DNA of 64,000 nt from Phylloscopus collybita (GCA_027886175.1 JAJNNQ010000075.1:5745001-5809000), one strand, 5' to 3'; shown: positions 46,021-59,900, numbered from the stretch's first letter. Numbers and translations: made by a program. Notes: generated by a model from the sequence alone, not told the origin.

Positions 46021-48475
46021 ATTAATCTCCACCTTGTCCCTAGGTCTACTTGCTTCCATTAACCCAGGAAGGCTTAGCAACTCTTAGTAATGCACATTTC
46101 TCCAAGACTGCATTGTCCTCACAAATCTGAATGCTCTTTCAGAGGAGGCCTATATAATTATTTCTGCTTTACAGCTGTCAAAGCTAAGCTGTAGGAAAGG
46201 CAAAGCAATTTTTCAAATCACAGTGCAGCCGTGTCTGTCCATGCCAAACCATGCATTCTAATATGGCCAGTCCATCCATCACACAGGATGTCTTCCCTTT
46301 TGGGAGCTTTTCCTTTTATCTTCAGTGGCCTCCACTGAAGAATGTAATTTTGGGGAATAGCTTATGAAGTATTATAATAACTGAAATAAAAACAAATTAT
46401 AAAGATAAAGTTATTAAAATTCTTGCAAGAAATGCATGTTTAAGTATATTTTAATTAAAAAAAAATCATAGTCCTCTCACCGCTTGCCATAGAAGGAACA
46501 CAGGATTGTGCTTATTAAGTAAAATCTGCTCTAATTTTGTGAGTTTACAGCCAACTAAAACAGTTGATAGTATGAATTATTTCCAAAAGGATTGTTCTTG
46601 CTCTCTATTTTCCTTCACGAGCATGCTAACCCTGTCTTTTATGTAACTCCAGTTATAATACTCCTGTAAGGTCAGTAATTCATTAACTGATTCAAAAGAA
46701 AACTATTTTTTTGTTTTATGGTTCATTTTCTGAGTTAGCTTTCAGGCAGATGAGCAAATTTGGCCAATTCAGTCAATACTCTGAGTCAGACAGAAACTAA
46801 TAAAGATTCACCATAAATTTCCTACCTGCTTATTATTCTTGTATTCTCCAGCAATTGCCAACATAATGCCTTTGGGGGTGAGGGGCAAGAAAGATATGGG
46901 AGTAGGAATAGAGGCTGCTGTAAATCCCTCCCTGTCCTTAGAGGGTGACACATCAACCTGCAGGAGGGACTCACTTTGTTCTCACTCTGTGACACGACAC
47001 ACGGGCAAAATCACAAAGGGTAGTCAAGAAATACGTATTAAGCTGCCACTTAAGTAGCAAAACATCTGATCACAGAGCAAAACCAGCAATAGAGATGCTT
47101 TCTGCTGGGCACTTAGTACAAATGAAAAGGATGAAGATAGGTATGATTATGACAGACTTAGACAGATGAATCTGCATTAAAGGGCCTTACTTTCAGGTTC
47201 AGATACTCTGGTGTGTTATTATCCCACAAAATAGCCTTTTTCACTAAACTTTCCACATAATGCTCAGTTCTACTCCTGAAAAGATAATGAATGTAATGTA
47301 ATGCACACTGAGTTGCACAAACAACATTAGAAGGTATTTGGCAAAAACATTGGTGATGGTCTCTTCTTGAATAAGAGTTTCACTGTCACAAGAATTTATA
47401 GTTTTTAGTAGAGGAAAACGTTGATCCATCACCTCAGCATGCTGCAAATCAAGGAGAAGAGCTACAGACAGAAACAAATGATCAGGAAAATAATTTTATT
47501 GTAGAAATGGATTATTATATCTGACGTGATCGTTTTGTTCTTAGATGTGCTGCTGCATGCCACTACCACTTCCTGATGTTATTTTAGCATTTTCTTGTTT
47601 GTTACATACTATGATTTATATTGTACCATTCAATATATATTTACCCCTATATGAATACAGGTGCTCTTGAGATTTCTCTCTGCTGTGCTTCTAGTGTAAT
47701 GGAGGGTTCTCTTTTTGCCATTGCATTATTTGAAAAAATGCACAACTTGGATATTTTAAAGTTGTCCTATTATGATAAAATAAATACTACTGTAACCCAC
47801 GAGTTTTCAGATGATACAAAAAATGACAAATACCTCTTTCCATCTAACATCTGCACAATGTTTTTTTATCCCACGAAGCAAGAAAGTGCTCCTTTCTCTT
47901 GTATACTGATGAGGAACTGAGGAATGAAGACTGCAAGAAAGCAAAATGGAAATTATATATTCGGTATTCTCTGATATTTACCAAGAGGTTCATGTGCCAT
48001 TTAAAACATTAGGTGCAAATTTACATGTCCCATAACTTAAAACACCTTTTGCTAAAAAGATTATTCAAAGTTTTAAAGGAAACCTGCAGAAGTACAAGAA
48101 ATGCAATCTAGGACTCATAAATGGCAAGGTACTGCTTTTTATATAATACCAGTGTTCCCAGTAAGAGCAGCCAGAGGGCAGGAACAGTTGTGTCAGCAGA
48201 GGATCTCTTTGCTCTGAAGAGATGCCCCTAAGATGACCTAACTCAGTGTTGTGATGTCCTGCTCTTCTTTGTGAATGCCACATGCAGCATCTCCCAGAGG
48301 GGTTAATGAGACCCTTGACAAGCCCCTTCAGGAACAGCCCTCCTGAAACAGTGCTCAGTGTTAGTTTTAAAACATAGAGATTGTGCCCTAAGGGAGGGTT
48401 CACAAAAAATGCTAAATCTGTGAGTGAGTGCTCCAAGGCAGGCAGACAGGAAGAGCAGTTATAAGGTCAGACACT
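46018..48475. other. Unique sequence, no gene recognised
   Basis: The segment CACGAGTTTTCAGATGATACAAAAAA near 47798 recalls the antisense-free CR1 'GCAGATGATAC' segment, but neighbouring homology is lacking. A 123-codon minus-strand frame at 48065-48436 has no domain. Confidence 0.5.
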
Positions 48476-49370
48476 CATAGAAGGATTTAGGTTGGAAAGA
48501 ACCTTTAAAGATCATCTCATCCCAACCCCCTTGCCATGGCCAGAGACATCTTTTACTAGATCAGGTTGCTCAGAGCCCCATCTAATATGGCCTTGAATTC
48601 TTCCAGGGATGGGACATCTGCAGTTTCTCTGGACAACCTGTTCCTGTGCTTTACAAGTCTTATAGCAAAGAATTCCTTCTTTATATTTAGTCTAAATCCA
48701 ACATCTTTCAGTTTAAACCTGTTGAATTTTTTCCTGCCTTGGGAGGTACTTCATTCCCCAAGTGTCTTGCATTCTGTGTACTTGAAAGCTGTGGGAAGAA
48801 AAATTCTCAGTGAAAAATGACCTTCTCCATGTCACCTGCCACCAGTTCTCCTGTCTCATTTATTGCTACAGTGAAGTTTCTATTGTCCTGCTTTTTCTGC
48901 CTAATCTACCTGTAGAAAACCTTATTATTCCTCACATTCCTTACCAAATTTAGCTTCAGCTGTGCCTTCTCAAGGCTGACCCCACCCTTACAGTCCCAGG
49001 CAGTTATTCCTGTGTTCTTCTCAGAATGCAAGTCTTTACTTTGGCTGTTTAATCATTTCCCTCCTGTGTTTCAGCCTGACCAGGTGGTCCTCACTTGGCC
49101 ATGGTGGGCTCCTGCCCTCCCTGAACAATTTATTGAACATGGGAATTGAGAGCTCTTCTTGTGCTTTAAGGAAAGTAATATGAAAGAGTTACCAGCTTTC
49201 TTTTTCTTCTCTGTCCCTGAAGACAGTTTCCCAGGGCTTCAATCCACTAGTTCTTTAAAAAACTAGAAGTTACTTTCTTAAGGTTCAGGTTATGTCTACA
49301 CTATTTGCACTCCGTAACCCTTGAGATCATGAATTCCACCAAGGCATTATCTCTCCACTCTCATAAGAAG
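48476..49370 (-). mobile_element. CR1 LINE, 3' end joined to a 5'/ORF1-proximal part
   Basis: The first 350 bp is the reverse complement of a CR1 3' end: GGTTGGAAAGAACCTTTAAAG at 48492, CATGGCCAGAGACATC, CAGGTTGCTCAGAGCCCCAT, TTCCAGGGATGGGACATCTG, GACAACCTGTTCCTGTGC, then CAGTTTAAACCTGTTG. From about 48850 the wording changes to a different part of CR1-type sequence: ACCTTATTATTCCTCACATTC, CAGCCTGACCAGGTGGTCC (49073), TTGGCCATGGTGGGCTCCTGCCCTCC, GACAGTTTCCCAGGGC (49222) and ATCATGAATTCCACCAAGGCA (49325). Most of ORF2 is missing between them, so this is a deleted copy or two adjacent copies. Confidence 0.85.
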
Positions 49371-49744
49371 ACACAGTTAGCTTAGGAAAGCAAATCTTGT
49401 TTGTGGCTGTTCTAGAGAGGTTTCTATAAATTTGAACCCAACCATAATTACGCAAAACATCCAGACAGATTCTTCTGAAAAAGAGCAATACACTAATTAA
49501 TTACATTTTATTATGGAAGTATTGGGTGTATTTTCTGCCTTGGGGACAAAATATTTATTCAGTCCTCTGCAATCTGACACGTTTGCAAAAGTTCATATAA
49601 AGACTAAATGTCACATTATAGGAGGAGACAATTCTTCTGAGAAAAAGCTGGACACAGTTCTTTTTGACCCTCACTGGCACAGAAACATCTCAGGAATCCT
49701 TTCTTGCATGCATTTTATCTCTGCTAGTCAAGAAAAGGTAATGT
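49371..49744. other. Unique sequence, no gene recognised
   Basis: No feature recognised between the CR1 copy and the palindrome. Confidence 0.5.
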
Positions 49745-49784
49745 CACCCCTGAATTCAGGGGTGTTGATCCTCTCAAGATCAAC
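49745..49784. repeat. 20 bp perfect palindrome plus adjoining 7 bp inverted repeat
   Basis: CACCCCTGAATTCAGGGGTG (49745-49764) equals its own reverse complement. Overlapping its last base, GTTGATC (49764-49770) is mirrored by GATCAAC (49778-49784) around a 7 nt loop. Two tandem dyads in 40 bp are unusual for unique sequence. Confidence 0.9.
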
Positions 49785-52700
49785 ATAGTGTGCCATCAGT
49801 TTTATTTCAAACACCACTCAGAAGCACAGTCCTGTGGGGAGAGGCAGGATGGATGTGGAGACACACATTAGTTGTACTGAAGGCAGAACAAAGACAAAAC
49901 CTTTGCTACCCACAAGTTCAAATTGCTTTAACTGTTCGGTCAGTTTAACACCCTTTCATGTGGCACTTCCTCTGCCCTCTAAAAACACTTACCCATACCA
50001 TTAAAATCTCCGTTTTTCCAGACTCCTGATAAATTCTCTCTAGAGTTGCTGATCTGCTTTATAACTTGTAGTTATCATTCCTTCTAAAAAGCCTTTATAC
50101 CTTTTTTGTTTTTAATCGTAAACAGGTTATCAGATTACTTTTTTAGTGCCTTGAGAACTGGTAAAAGAATTCACTAAAGAAATTTCATAGAACTTTCACA
50201 GAAAAGCATAATTATATCTCTCTTGAGCTCTGCTGTACTTCATTAACATGTACAAGGCATGGGAATCACCTGTCTTTTTCAAACGATGTCAAATCTTTTC
50301 ATCACATTCTAATAAATTGAAGTATTAAATTCAAGTGACCACTGAGCTCTATTTACTGACACACTTCCCACACATAAAACAGAGCAGAAAACAGGGGATG
50401 CTGGTACAGAAACACACTTGATTGAATTCACCTTGGGAAGCACAAAAGAAAATCTTACAGAAGTAAACATTCCTTCATTTATGTACTTAATGCAGACAAT
50501 AAGAAATCTAGAAGAGAAGCAGACAAATATACACAAAAACTGAAGGAGAGAAGGAATACAGTGAAGTATATGGTCTCACCATGTGTTTTCCTTCTTAAGA
50601 TGAAAATAGTTACTTATATTTTCTTTTGTTCTTATTTTCTTAGTTGTACTTCATCAATACCTTAGATGAATGTAGTAATAATATTTTCACATTAAGGATT
50701 ACAATTTGCTGCTCCCTCTTGGCCAAGCTGGTGAATCTTCAATATTTCCTATGGACTAAATTGTCATCTATAAATACTTTATTTTCTTATTAATAAGTTG
50801 CATCGTTTTTTCTCTGCATTTATAGTTTTATTTCTCATCTGCTGTTTCTTCATTAGTGAGGAATAGAGAGCACTTTTGATATTTCAGGTGTATGTGTTGA
50901 AATTCTGCTCTGTAATTGTGCCTCAGCCTAGGTATCTTGTGACAAATGCATGGGCAACTTGGAGGAAAAAAAAAGGACAAAACAGAAGTATTTCCCCAAG
51001 CATAGAGAGGTGCTTGAAAAAGGGTCATGTTCCAAGGACTCAGGGAAGCCTGATGGGAATTTGCTTCAGCAAAATGCAGTGAAACCTTGTCATGTTAATC
51101 TGGTGCTCACAATGACAATGCCCTGAGAGGAAGGACTTATTGGTTCCATCACCTTCTCCTGTTTGTGTACCTGTAGCATTTTAAGGGAACAAGTTCCTGC
51201 CTCCTCCCAGCACTCCACAGAACTGCACAGCCATGGTGACCCTGTGTCAGCAGGGACATCTTCCATGACAAATCACACAGGCTGGGGCAGGCAGCAGGAC
51301 CTGTGGTTGTCCTCAAATTGTCACCCAACATCTGACATTACAGAGAGCAGCTTTTAACCACTCTAGATATTTACTTGTCCACAAACACAATTGTTGGTTT
51401 TCACCTAGACTGAGCTCACAAAAGTCCCTAAATATGAGGACATGTTAAAATATCTACAGTAATGGGGATCTGAAATGCACCAAAATATAGCAATGTTTGA
51501 ATAGAGCATTTTGGTTCAGTGTGCATAATGAGAAACACTGGCCAAAAACTCATTCACACCAGATTCTGACAACTTGCTGTCATCAGGCAAGCAATGGCAA
51601 AGTCTAGTAAAATGCAATGTATAGTTTCAGTTAATTCTCAATCCAAAAGATAAAGCTGGAGTATCAGTATGAAACCCCTTTATCTTGAAAGACTGGTTAT
51701 GATGTACACACCTCCTGGCTGTATCCAATGTTTTCATTCACAATCTTTCTTATTAACATAATTAACTATATATTAAATGAGAGATTAATTCAGGTGCCTT
51801 GATCCTTTTCTAAGACTTGTTTTATAAATGATAAAAGATGTTTCTAAGTTTTCTCTTTGGTCTAAAGTACAAAGTGTTCCTACAGAATGTTAGGTTAAAT
51901 GAAATAAGACCATAATTAAATAGGTGCCAGGAAACTGCAAGCAAATGATATTTAGGACAATTGGCACTACTGTGGTTTACATGGTGTGATAACAATAGCT
52001 TCTTCAACTTGAAAAAAGAAACAAAATCCCCAACCAACACCCAGGCCAAAGCTTCTAAACAAAACATTTCAGCTATTGATGGACTAAGCACCAGCTTGTT
52101 ACTAATTGGATGTCTGTTCCACACAAACACAGAGATATTTTGTGTGCCAGTATGACAGTTTTCAGGGGGAAAATAATGCTAAACCAATGCAAAAGCTGAG
52201 TGTTCTGCTCCAAACCTGTATTTTGAGATGTTTCCAACACTTGCCATAAAAAACCAGCCCTTTCTCTTGGCAAAAGTTCAGTAAAACGTACTGATGATCT
52301 CGGTCTATTTAGAGCAGGAGGGAAAGGATGTGCAATTTAAGAGAGGCAGGATCTAACAAATACAACACAAGCAGAAAAATTCTTGTTGCCTGGTAAAAGG
52401 CTTAGACTACACAATGAAAGGTCTTTGCATTTAAATATGCAATATATATTTATTTTTGTATTCTCTTTAAAGTGAAACTCATGCGGTGGCTTTGGTAGGG
52501 CCACAAAACATGAAAATCTGAAAACAGTCCAATGTAACCTTCATTCTGCCCTTGGGAATCTGATCTGAAGTGACAAAGAATAATATCCAACTGTTTTTCC
52601 ATTTTAGACCATTCATGCAGCAAATCAACAATTAGTTCTTAATAACAACAGCAGAGTTTCTTTGGGAGCCACAGACAGATGAGGTGTTCACTCTCATTGT

Positions 52701-53019
52701 GGAACTGCTCCTCACCTCTCATCCCTTCAGCCCATCCCTGTGCCCAGCCCTCAATAGCTGGTAGAATGATAAATCCTGCTGTTCTCCAGTACTCCTGATT
52801 TTGTCTTGCCCCCAAGAAGGCAAAGACTTTAGACCCATGTGGAGCTGCAATTTGGATTTGTGGCTGAAACACTGCTGATGACTGCTGCAATCTGCCTCTG
52901 AGGCAGAGCAACCAGGTTCATTGCTAACTGACACTTGGAGTTGGATTACAGCAAAACAACACTAAATAACTTATATAAAAATGAATTTTATCAGATCAAG
53001 TGAACTGAGAAAAAAGTAA
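49785..53019. other. Unique sequence, no gene recognised
   Basis: No named repeat recognised. Open frames of up to 102 codons show no domain and overlap on both strands. Confidence 0.5.
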
Positions 53020-53988
53020 CAGATTGGAAAAGGGGTGTATGGATGTTCTGGAGTGTATGATCACCTTAGGAGAGGAAAACTGGAAAGAGAAAAGCAGAGA
53101 AAGAGAGAGAGGAGATAGAAAGATATCACCACCCACGGCTCCCACCATCCTTGTGAGGGTGATCAAGGCCCATGGACAGACCAGTCCTGGGCCTTGATCA
53201 CCCAGAGATCAAGGTGTCAGAGCTGGAGGTCCATGCACACATTTTTATAACTTCAGTTCTTCCAGTATCTCTTCCAGGAGAAGTTCAGGGCACGGGCATT
53301 CTTCCTCCTGGAAGATTGTGGAACTTGGGCAGTGGTGGTGGGGGAGGGGGTGAGTGTCTGTGTGTCTGTCTGTGCCTGGACAAGGTTTCTGAACAAAGTT
53401 TGTCAACAAACGTTTCTGAGTTTTGTGGCTGCACAGTGGTGGCTCATGGTGCAGGAGAGACAACAGCACAAAAAAAATCTGCTATGCTGCCTCTTCAGGC
53501 TCCATGGCAATGGTGCCTTCTACTTTGGTTTGAAAACAGCTGGTTTAGGGCAAAATTTAGCCACTAGGTCTGAATGGTTCATTACAATGACACAACAAGT
53601 GTTTTGGGTATTACTGAATAGATATTGCTCAGTGGCAAGGCTTCCTTTTTTTCCCCCCTCTGCTCATGCAGGGAATAAGCTGGGGACAAGCAAAAGACTC
53701 AGACAGCTGACCCAAACTGTCCAAAGGTCTTTTCCATACCAAATAACACCATGCTCAGTAATAAAACCTGGGGCAGAGGAGGAAGGGAATGACAGGTGGG
53801 CACTCTATTTAATTTTTTTTTCTTTGCAAACCCATCCTTCACTTATTAAACTGTCATTACCTCGACCCACAAGTTTTCTCACTTTTGTTCTTAATCTCTC
53901 CCCCATCCTGTGGGGAGGCAGGAGGGAGAGGGGAGTGATCAAGTGTCTGTGTGGGTGTGTGGCTGCTGGCCAAGGCCAGCCCACAGCA
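53020..53988 (+). mobile_element. ERVL-like LTR-derived block
   Basis: The right half (about 53580-53988) has the order of a common bird ERVL LTR on the plus strand: CAGCTGACCCAAACTGTCC and a TCTTTTCCATACCA segment (53705-53740), a TATA-like CAGTAATAAAACC (53756), a CTTATTAAAC polyadenylation-like segment (53840), ACCTCGACCCACAAGTTTTCTCAC (53859), CTCCCCCATCCTGTGGGGAGG (53907), and a GGCTGCTGGCCAAGGCCAGCCCACAGCA end (53988). The left half (53020-53570) contains a purine-rich stretch and a strong hairpin and may be the U3 part of the same LTR, or another ERV segment. I found no target duplication, so the left boundary is uncertain. The 241- and 131-codon plus-strand frames over this block have no domain and are not called as genes. 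Confidence 0.72.
53157..53203. repeat. Perfect 16 bp inverted repeat (hairpin) within the LTR block
   Basis: GGGTGATCAAGGCCCA (53157-53172) is mirrored exactly at 53188-53203 around a 15 nt loop. The loop itself begins TGGAC and ends GTCC, so the stem could continue. A third partial copy GATCAAGG follows at about 53208. RNA from this strand would form a stable stem-loop. Confidence 0.92.
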
Positions 53989-56900
53989 GACCTTTACTTC
54001 AGAGAAGTGAGGATTCACAATTCAAATAGAATCAGAACACAGCTAAATCCCCCATAGCCATGGGAGAGTGTGAAGAGATTGCATCATACTGAGAAACATG
54101 AAGGCACACAAGGTGTTGTGAGCAGTGTGAAACCATTGATCAGGCTTGTATGACTTATTTCAGCAAGCCACTTTCTCAGTGAAATGTGTTTGCTGAAACT
54201 TTTTCTCTATGATTCCAATCCAAAGTTCATTAAAGGTAGAGGAAAGCTTCCAATTACCATCTTGCTGCCTTAAATTAATGTTTTATGGTACCAGTACCAC
54301 TTTCTTCTTCTCAGCCAGAGGCAGCCAGAGGCAGGAAGATGTGAAATAATAAAATCACAAGAATCTTCTTCCTGTGGTGGACTGCAACTAATTATCAGAG
54401 GAGAAATGCATAGGCAGGCTAGGTGGTGGTCAAAGGGATGGTGTCAAAAATCTGAATTTGCCACAGTTTATTTTTGCTTTAATTAAACTTGTAAGACTTA
54501 TGGGGCATTAAGCATTGAAGCAGGTAGGTCTGTAGGGTAAGCAGATGAAGGGTTGTGAAATGGGCACTAACATGATCTACCAGATAATGAGATGTCCTTT
54601 AATGTTTTTATTTAGAACACTGCATCAAACCAAGGAATCTGCAGTGAAGATGCCAATATCTGAATTTTCTGAAATATTTTTAGCAGCAGAGGAGGGAACT
54701 GGGGACATCTCATCCCAATGTAAACAACTGAAATAAATCAAAGGCACCGTATCCATCCCTGCCTGCAAACGTTCAATAAGGAAACTGACTTGGATGTAGA
54801 AATATACATTGTGTAAGTTTACTTAGGGAAAATGAATTCAGCCCTGGAGGCTCAATTCATTTGCCCACACAGAGGCACTTAGTGCTGTTTGCTGTGCCTG
54901 AGGGGATCCCACAAGTCCAGACTCAGCTGTCACACCTGGAAGTCATGGTAGTGAGCAGTACTAGTGGATGCCTCAGATACCCAGGCACATTCCAAATGAC
55001 ACCAGCTGCCTGTGTTTAAGCAACTGAGACCTGATTTCCTGTAAGTCCATTGACATGCACGGAAGGATTACTTCAGGGAAACTCTGTGGCAATGGGCTAT
55101 GGCTCTAAAATTATCTGTCTTGATACTATCACTATCCAGCTTCCTGATCACATCATCCACACACACAAAGCAGAGTACCCTTAAATGGAGACAGTGCCCA
55201 AGGCAGTATAAATGACTAAAGCTTTCTTTTAAAGCTTCCTTTCAGTTCAGTTTCTCTAGAAATCTCCCAAATCAGAAAATAGTGATATCAAAAATCCATT
55301 TTTCCTGTTGGATTCACAGTGTTGAAATCATCCTTCTGGATTAAAATCAGTAAGTCAGATATTTCACTTAGCTCTTTATTTGGAACATAGTGTTTCATAT
55401 ATGGCATTAGGAAATAGGAATTGACTAACTAACTGAAACATAAGGTGAGGGATTTCAATTATCTTTCTTCCATGCTTGCATAAGTATTCAAAAATCTGTT
55501 ATATATTGCACTTACACATAATTTGAATAAATCTGTTCCCATAATTAATATATTTTAATTAGAGCAGAATGTCCTGCCAGTTGCTTTTTTTGCAGTATGG
55601 CACAAAATTCCATATATAAACTTTCTATTGTTAACTATAGCTATTCTCTACAATTATTTATTTCTACAAAAACTAGCATTGTGGTGGATAAATTTAGAAA
55701 AACAAGTTATCTGAGTTCAGAAAATAGTAATTTGCATGAAAAGAAGGAAATAATGAAATTAAGATGCACAGGAAGATCGGATCATTATGGCTGTATTGCT
55801 TCTAATGGTGTTTTACTGATCTATGGGAGTGGCTCTGAAACTTCATATTTTGTTTTAAGACCAATACAGTGATCTACAGCACATACCTCTGATCACATAT
55901 TGACACTCCACATAGGGAATATCATTACAGAGGAATGTAGAGAAAAATTATCAGATCTGCAGATACAGGCAGAAAGGTTAGGGTCACAGAGGGGTTTCTT
56001 TTATTTAGTTCTGCACCCAAAATCAATATTTGGTCACAAAGTGACCTTGTACAGTTCTGGCCCGCTTTTCCATTTCACCTTCACTGCAGAACCTGGTGCT
56101 GCATTTCCTGAGTGATGAAGAGAGAGGAGTTGGAATTGCGAGCACACAGTGACCCTTCTGCAGTGAGCAGGGCTCCAGGTGTGCCCCACCACAGGCACAG
56201 AGTTGCCCAGTCCCCCAGGGTTACCAGGAGTCTGTTACACCCTCACTATCTTTAGACCACCTCAGCTGGGAAGAATCCATCAGCTCTGATCCAAAGGATG
56301 TCTCCCCAGGATGCCTCATGTTTGGAACAGTGCTCACCTGAGCTGCAGCCCTGGGGCTGCTCAGGAGGGGTGTGGTACATCATCCCTGGCAAAGAGGGGA
56401 GGACACAGTTACACTGCTACAGGCACAGCAGCACGCCCTGATGCTCAGACAAGTGTAACACAGCCTGTTTACACTCTACAGTTACAATATCAGTACCTTA
56501 CCTTGTAAAACTGAAACAAGAAAACATCTCAAGTGCCCTGAATTAATCTGACCCTAAGACATTTAAAAGATGTGCTGCTCCACTCCACATCCATAACCAG
56601 ACCTATTAAAGTAAAATAAAACCTATAAACAGGCAACACAAAATGAATTCTATGATTATCTAGTGCAAAATCTCATATGCAACAATGTTTCTCCTAGTAA
56701 AACCACACCAATAATTCCATAGAACTACAGTTTTAAAACAGCAAGCCTGTGATAATGTGCATAAAAGAATTTAGACATGTAATTGCTTCCTAAGACTTAT
56801 TTTGCACTATGAAAGTGATTGCATAGCAGACTTTAGGAAAATGTAGGTCTTGATCTCTCTTTGATTGCTAACCCTCTTAAGAATCTGGTGCAGCAGTATG

Positions 56901-59900
56901 ACTGAGAAGTCACTATTTAATTCTAACAAAAGGATATTTTCCCTCCCTTTGGTCAAAGGTGTCAATGTACCACAATGAGAAACATATGAACTATTAATCT
57001 TTCATTTACACTCTCAGTGTGGCTGCCTGGATAATATATTGTATTTTTCTCTGACTTTTTAATGTCATTTCCAATTGATAAGATATTACTTTCCTTCTAA
57101 CATTTCTGATGAACTGAAATTGATGCAGCTGGACCTGTATGATTTTGTTAATTTCTCTTTGGGAGAGAGCAGAGATAAAAGAAATCTATAAAGGACTACA
57201 TAGAATATTATTTTGCTGTCAAGAATGACCAGCTCCTCTGAATAAACATTTCTACTGAAAGGAGATATGATTGCAAACCAAGAAAAATATAGAATTAAAA
57301 ATAACATACCTCTTCAGAGAATAAAGGAGTCTGATCTAAGACTTTATTTCTTTCTTATAGGATGTTTGTTACGTAGAATATTTCTGAAACTATACAGTGA
57401 TGTTCCTTGAGTACATTTGGATGCAAATATCAAAGGTTCAAGCCATGTATAAGACAATCTCTATTCAATCTCTTTGAAGCAACAGTGAAATGCCAGATTT
57501 AATAGGAACGCAGTCCTAAGGAGCACAGGGTGAAAGCCTTGAAGGTATTTAAGCAGACATACATGAACATGAAGATTAAAGTTCACAGTGAAGTTGCAAA
57601 GAAACATGAACCTGCTCTGCTGCTTAGCAAAAGCAGGTATATCTCCTGAATGCACAGATCTCCCCTCAGCTGTAGTCACAGAAACCTGTTATTTCACGAT
57701 GGGATTGGGAACATCAGTTAACAAAAGTAGTAGAGATATTACTAAAGGGTTTTAAAAATTTTGTTTGTTTACTTGCTTGCTTGCTTGTTTGTGTTTTTTT
57801 TAATATATATTTAGTCTTTTTTGATAAAATGTTTTGACTGTAGGGGCAACTTCCCTGAAAAGGGCATTTCAAAACAAACTCCTTCTCTGCAATCCCTCAC
57901 TCAAACCCCATATTTATCATGAACTGTAAGAAAGCACAGGTTTTAGAGAAGTTTTTTCTGCTCCTTCTGTATCTGGATGACATGGATAGTATCATTCGTT
58001 ATTACAGTGTGTTTAGTATTAAAAGTAATCTTGTCCTTATTTTACTGTCTTATTAGGTGTTTGAGGTGGTTTTAAATGTCACCCCAGGATTCAAAGGACA
58101 TTACTGACCCAGGAGCATTGTCCATGTGCATGTCTTCCACTGCACACAATTTCAGGAAAGCAGTGTTCTGACTGCTGGGTGAGATATAATTATCAAAAAG
58201 GAATGGGAGGACAGGGGTTGTCTGTTCTCTGCTTGTGGTGACTGTATCTCATGTTTTAGCCACTAAAGAGATGAGATAGATCTTCACTCCAAAATAAAGG
58301 CATCAAAAAACTTCCATATCTTTTAAGAGTAAAAGAGGCTTAAGTCAAAGCATATCCTCTTCACCATGAGCAGTTACTAAGCTTCAGCCAATAAATCAAC
58401 ACATTATGACTTTTTGTGTTCAAAACCCCTGAAAACTCTGAAAAGCCTCCCTTTTGCAATAGCCTGCTCTAGGGATGGAGAACATGCTTTCCTTCCTCAT
58501 GCTGTCACTTTGCTTTTCCCTCACATTCATCTTGACTCTTTATTCTGTGGAGCTCTTGCTCTGATCAGCTGACTCATGTCATCATCAGCTTGTCAACACC
58601 TCCATCCCTTTTGGAAGTAGGTAGATACTTATTCTTGAGATATATAAATAGCAGGAGTTATGGAAATCTCTTTCTTACCCAGGGTCATGAATCTCAGCTG
58701 TGCCACTGTACCTGGCACCCAGTAAAAATGGAGAGGAAGAGCTCTGGAATTAGCTGCTTTGTGACCCCAGCAGACTGGACCAAACAGCACAGAAAACCTT
58801 GTGGCATGTGGGGATGGACAGACCAAACGCTTGCTCCTGCCTTAGCAAAGCAACTTCTCCTTAACTTGGATGTGCCTACACTGCCCAGAAATCACAGCAG
58901 CATCTGCCACAGTCCCATCTCCTACAGAGTAGAAGAAAACAAGGATGCCTAATAACTCTGCATGGTGATTCTCCTCTACTAAAACACAAATGCAGTTTTC
59001 AGGTTCTTAGATGGAGGATTTGACTGCACATAGGTAACAGAGGGCAGCCCAAAAACTTTAAAAGGCAACCCAGTGTGATGTTACTCAAAGTTAGGGGGAG
59101 GAAGGGGGGACATCCTGTTGTTTTAACCTACAGAAGGTGACAGCAAAGCCCTCTGAGGATATCTTAATATGAGTTCAGCAGGGAGAAGACTATTTTCTGA
59201 AAGAAAGAACATTTTCTTGGCATTCTTGGAACAAAACAAAATACTTGGGGGAAACTGTGTCTGCCAAAAGCAATCAAATCACTCTGCTTTCAGAGACAAG
59301 CAAACTTACTGACAAAGCTTCAGGAAGAGCACACTGGAACTCAGAAGCACCCTAAGCCTGATGGCTAAATTTCCTACCACATCCCTGCCAAGCAGACCTT
59401 CACAGTCAAATGAATAATAAAACAGACTAAGAATCTAGAGATGTTATGCACCAAAACAGCATGAATTCTAGTGATGCTTAAACTCTGACTATAAGCTGCT
59501 TTGCTGATTACTTGAGTGCCTCTTGAAACCAGTCCCCATACAGTCAGCACAGAGAGCCTAATCCATGCCCTGCCGTAATATTTTTGGTGAGAAGAGCTTA
59601 TGGAGGTAGGCAGAGAAGAGTTGCACAGTCCTGGTTAAATGTCTGTCCTGTGTGGGTCAGACGTGGCTGTCATAGCAGAGGTGTCAACAAAAATGTCAGA
59701 TATCTGCAGATTCAGATTTTCAAAATCATAACTATACTGCAAAGATCACTTGCATATCACATTAGGCCATGAAGACTTCATGCCACTAAAAATGAGCAAA
59801 ATCTTTAAACAAAAGGTTCTTCTCAGAAGATTCGCCAGCCTTCCTGTGGCTCTGTTTAAAGTTTCAGTACTTATTAGTACTCAATTTTCTCCTCTTACAG

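Noticed and set aside
47795..47830. Short stretch resembling the CR1 RT segment GCAGATGATAC
   Set aside because: About 20 bases of resemblance without any flanking CR1 homology.
53332..54057. 241-codon plus-strand open frame, the longest in the window
   Set aside because: It covers the ERVL-like LTR (promoter- and polyadenylation-like signals lie inside the frame) and shows no protein domain.
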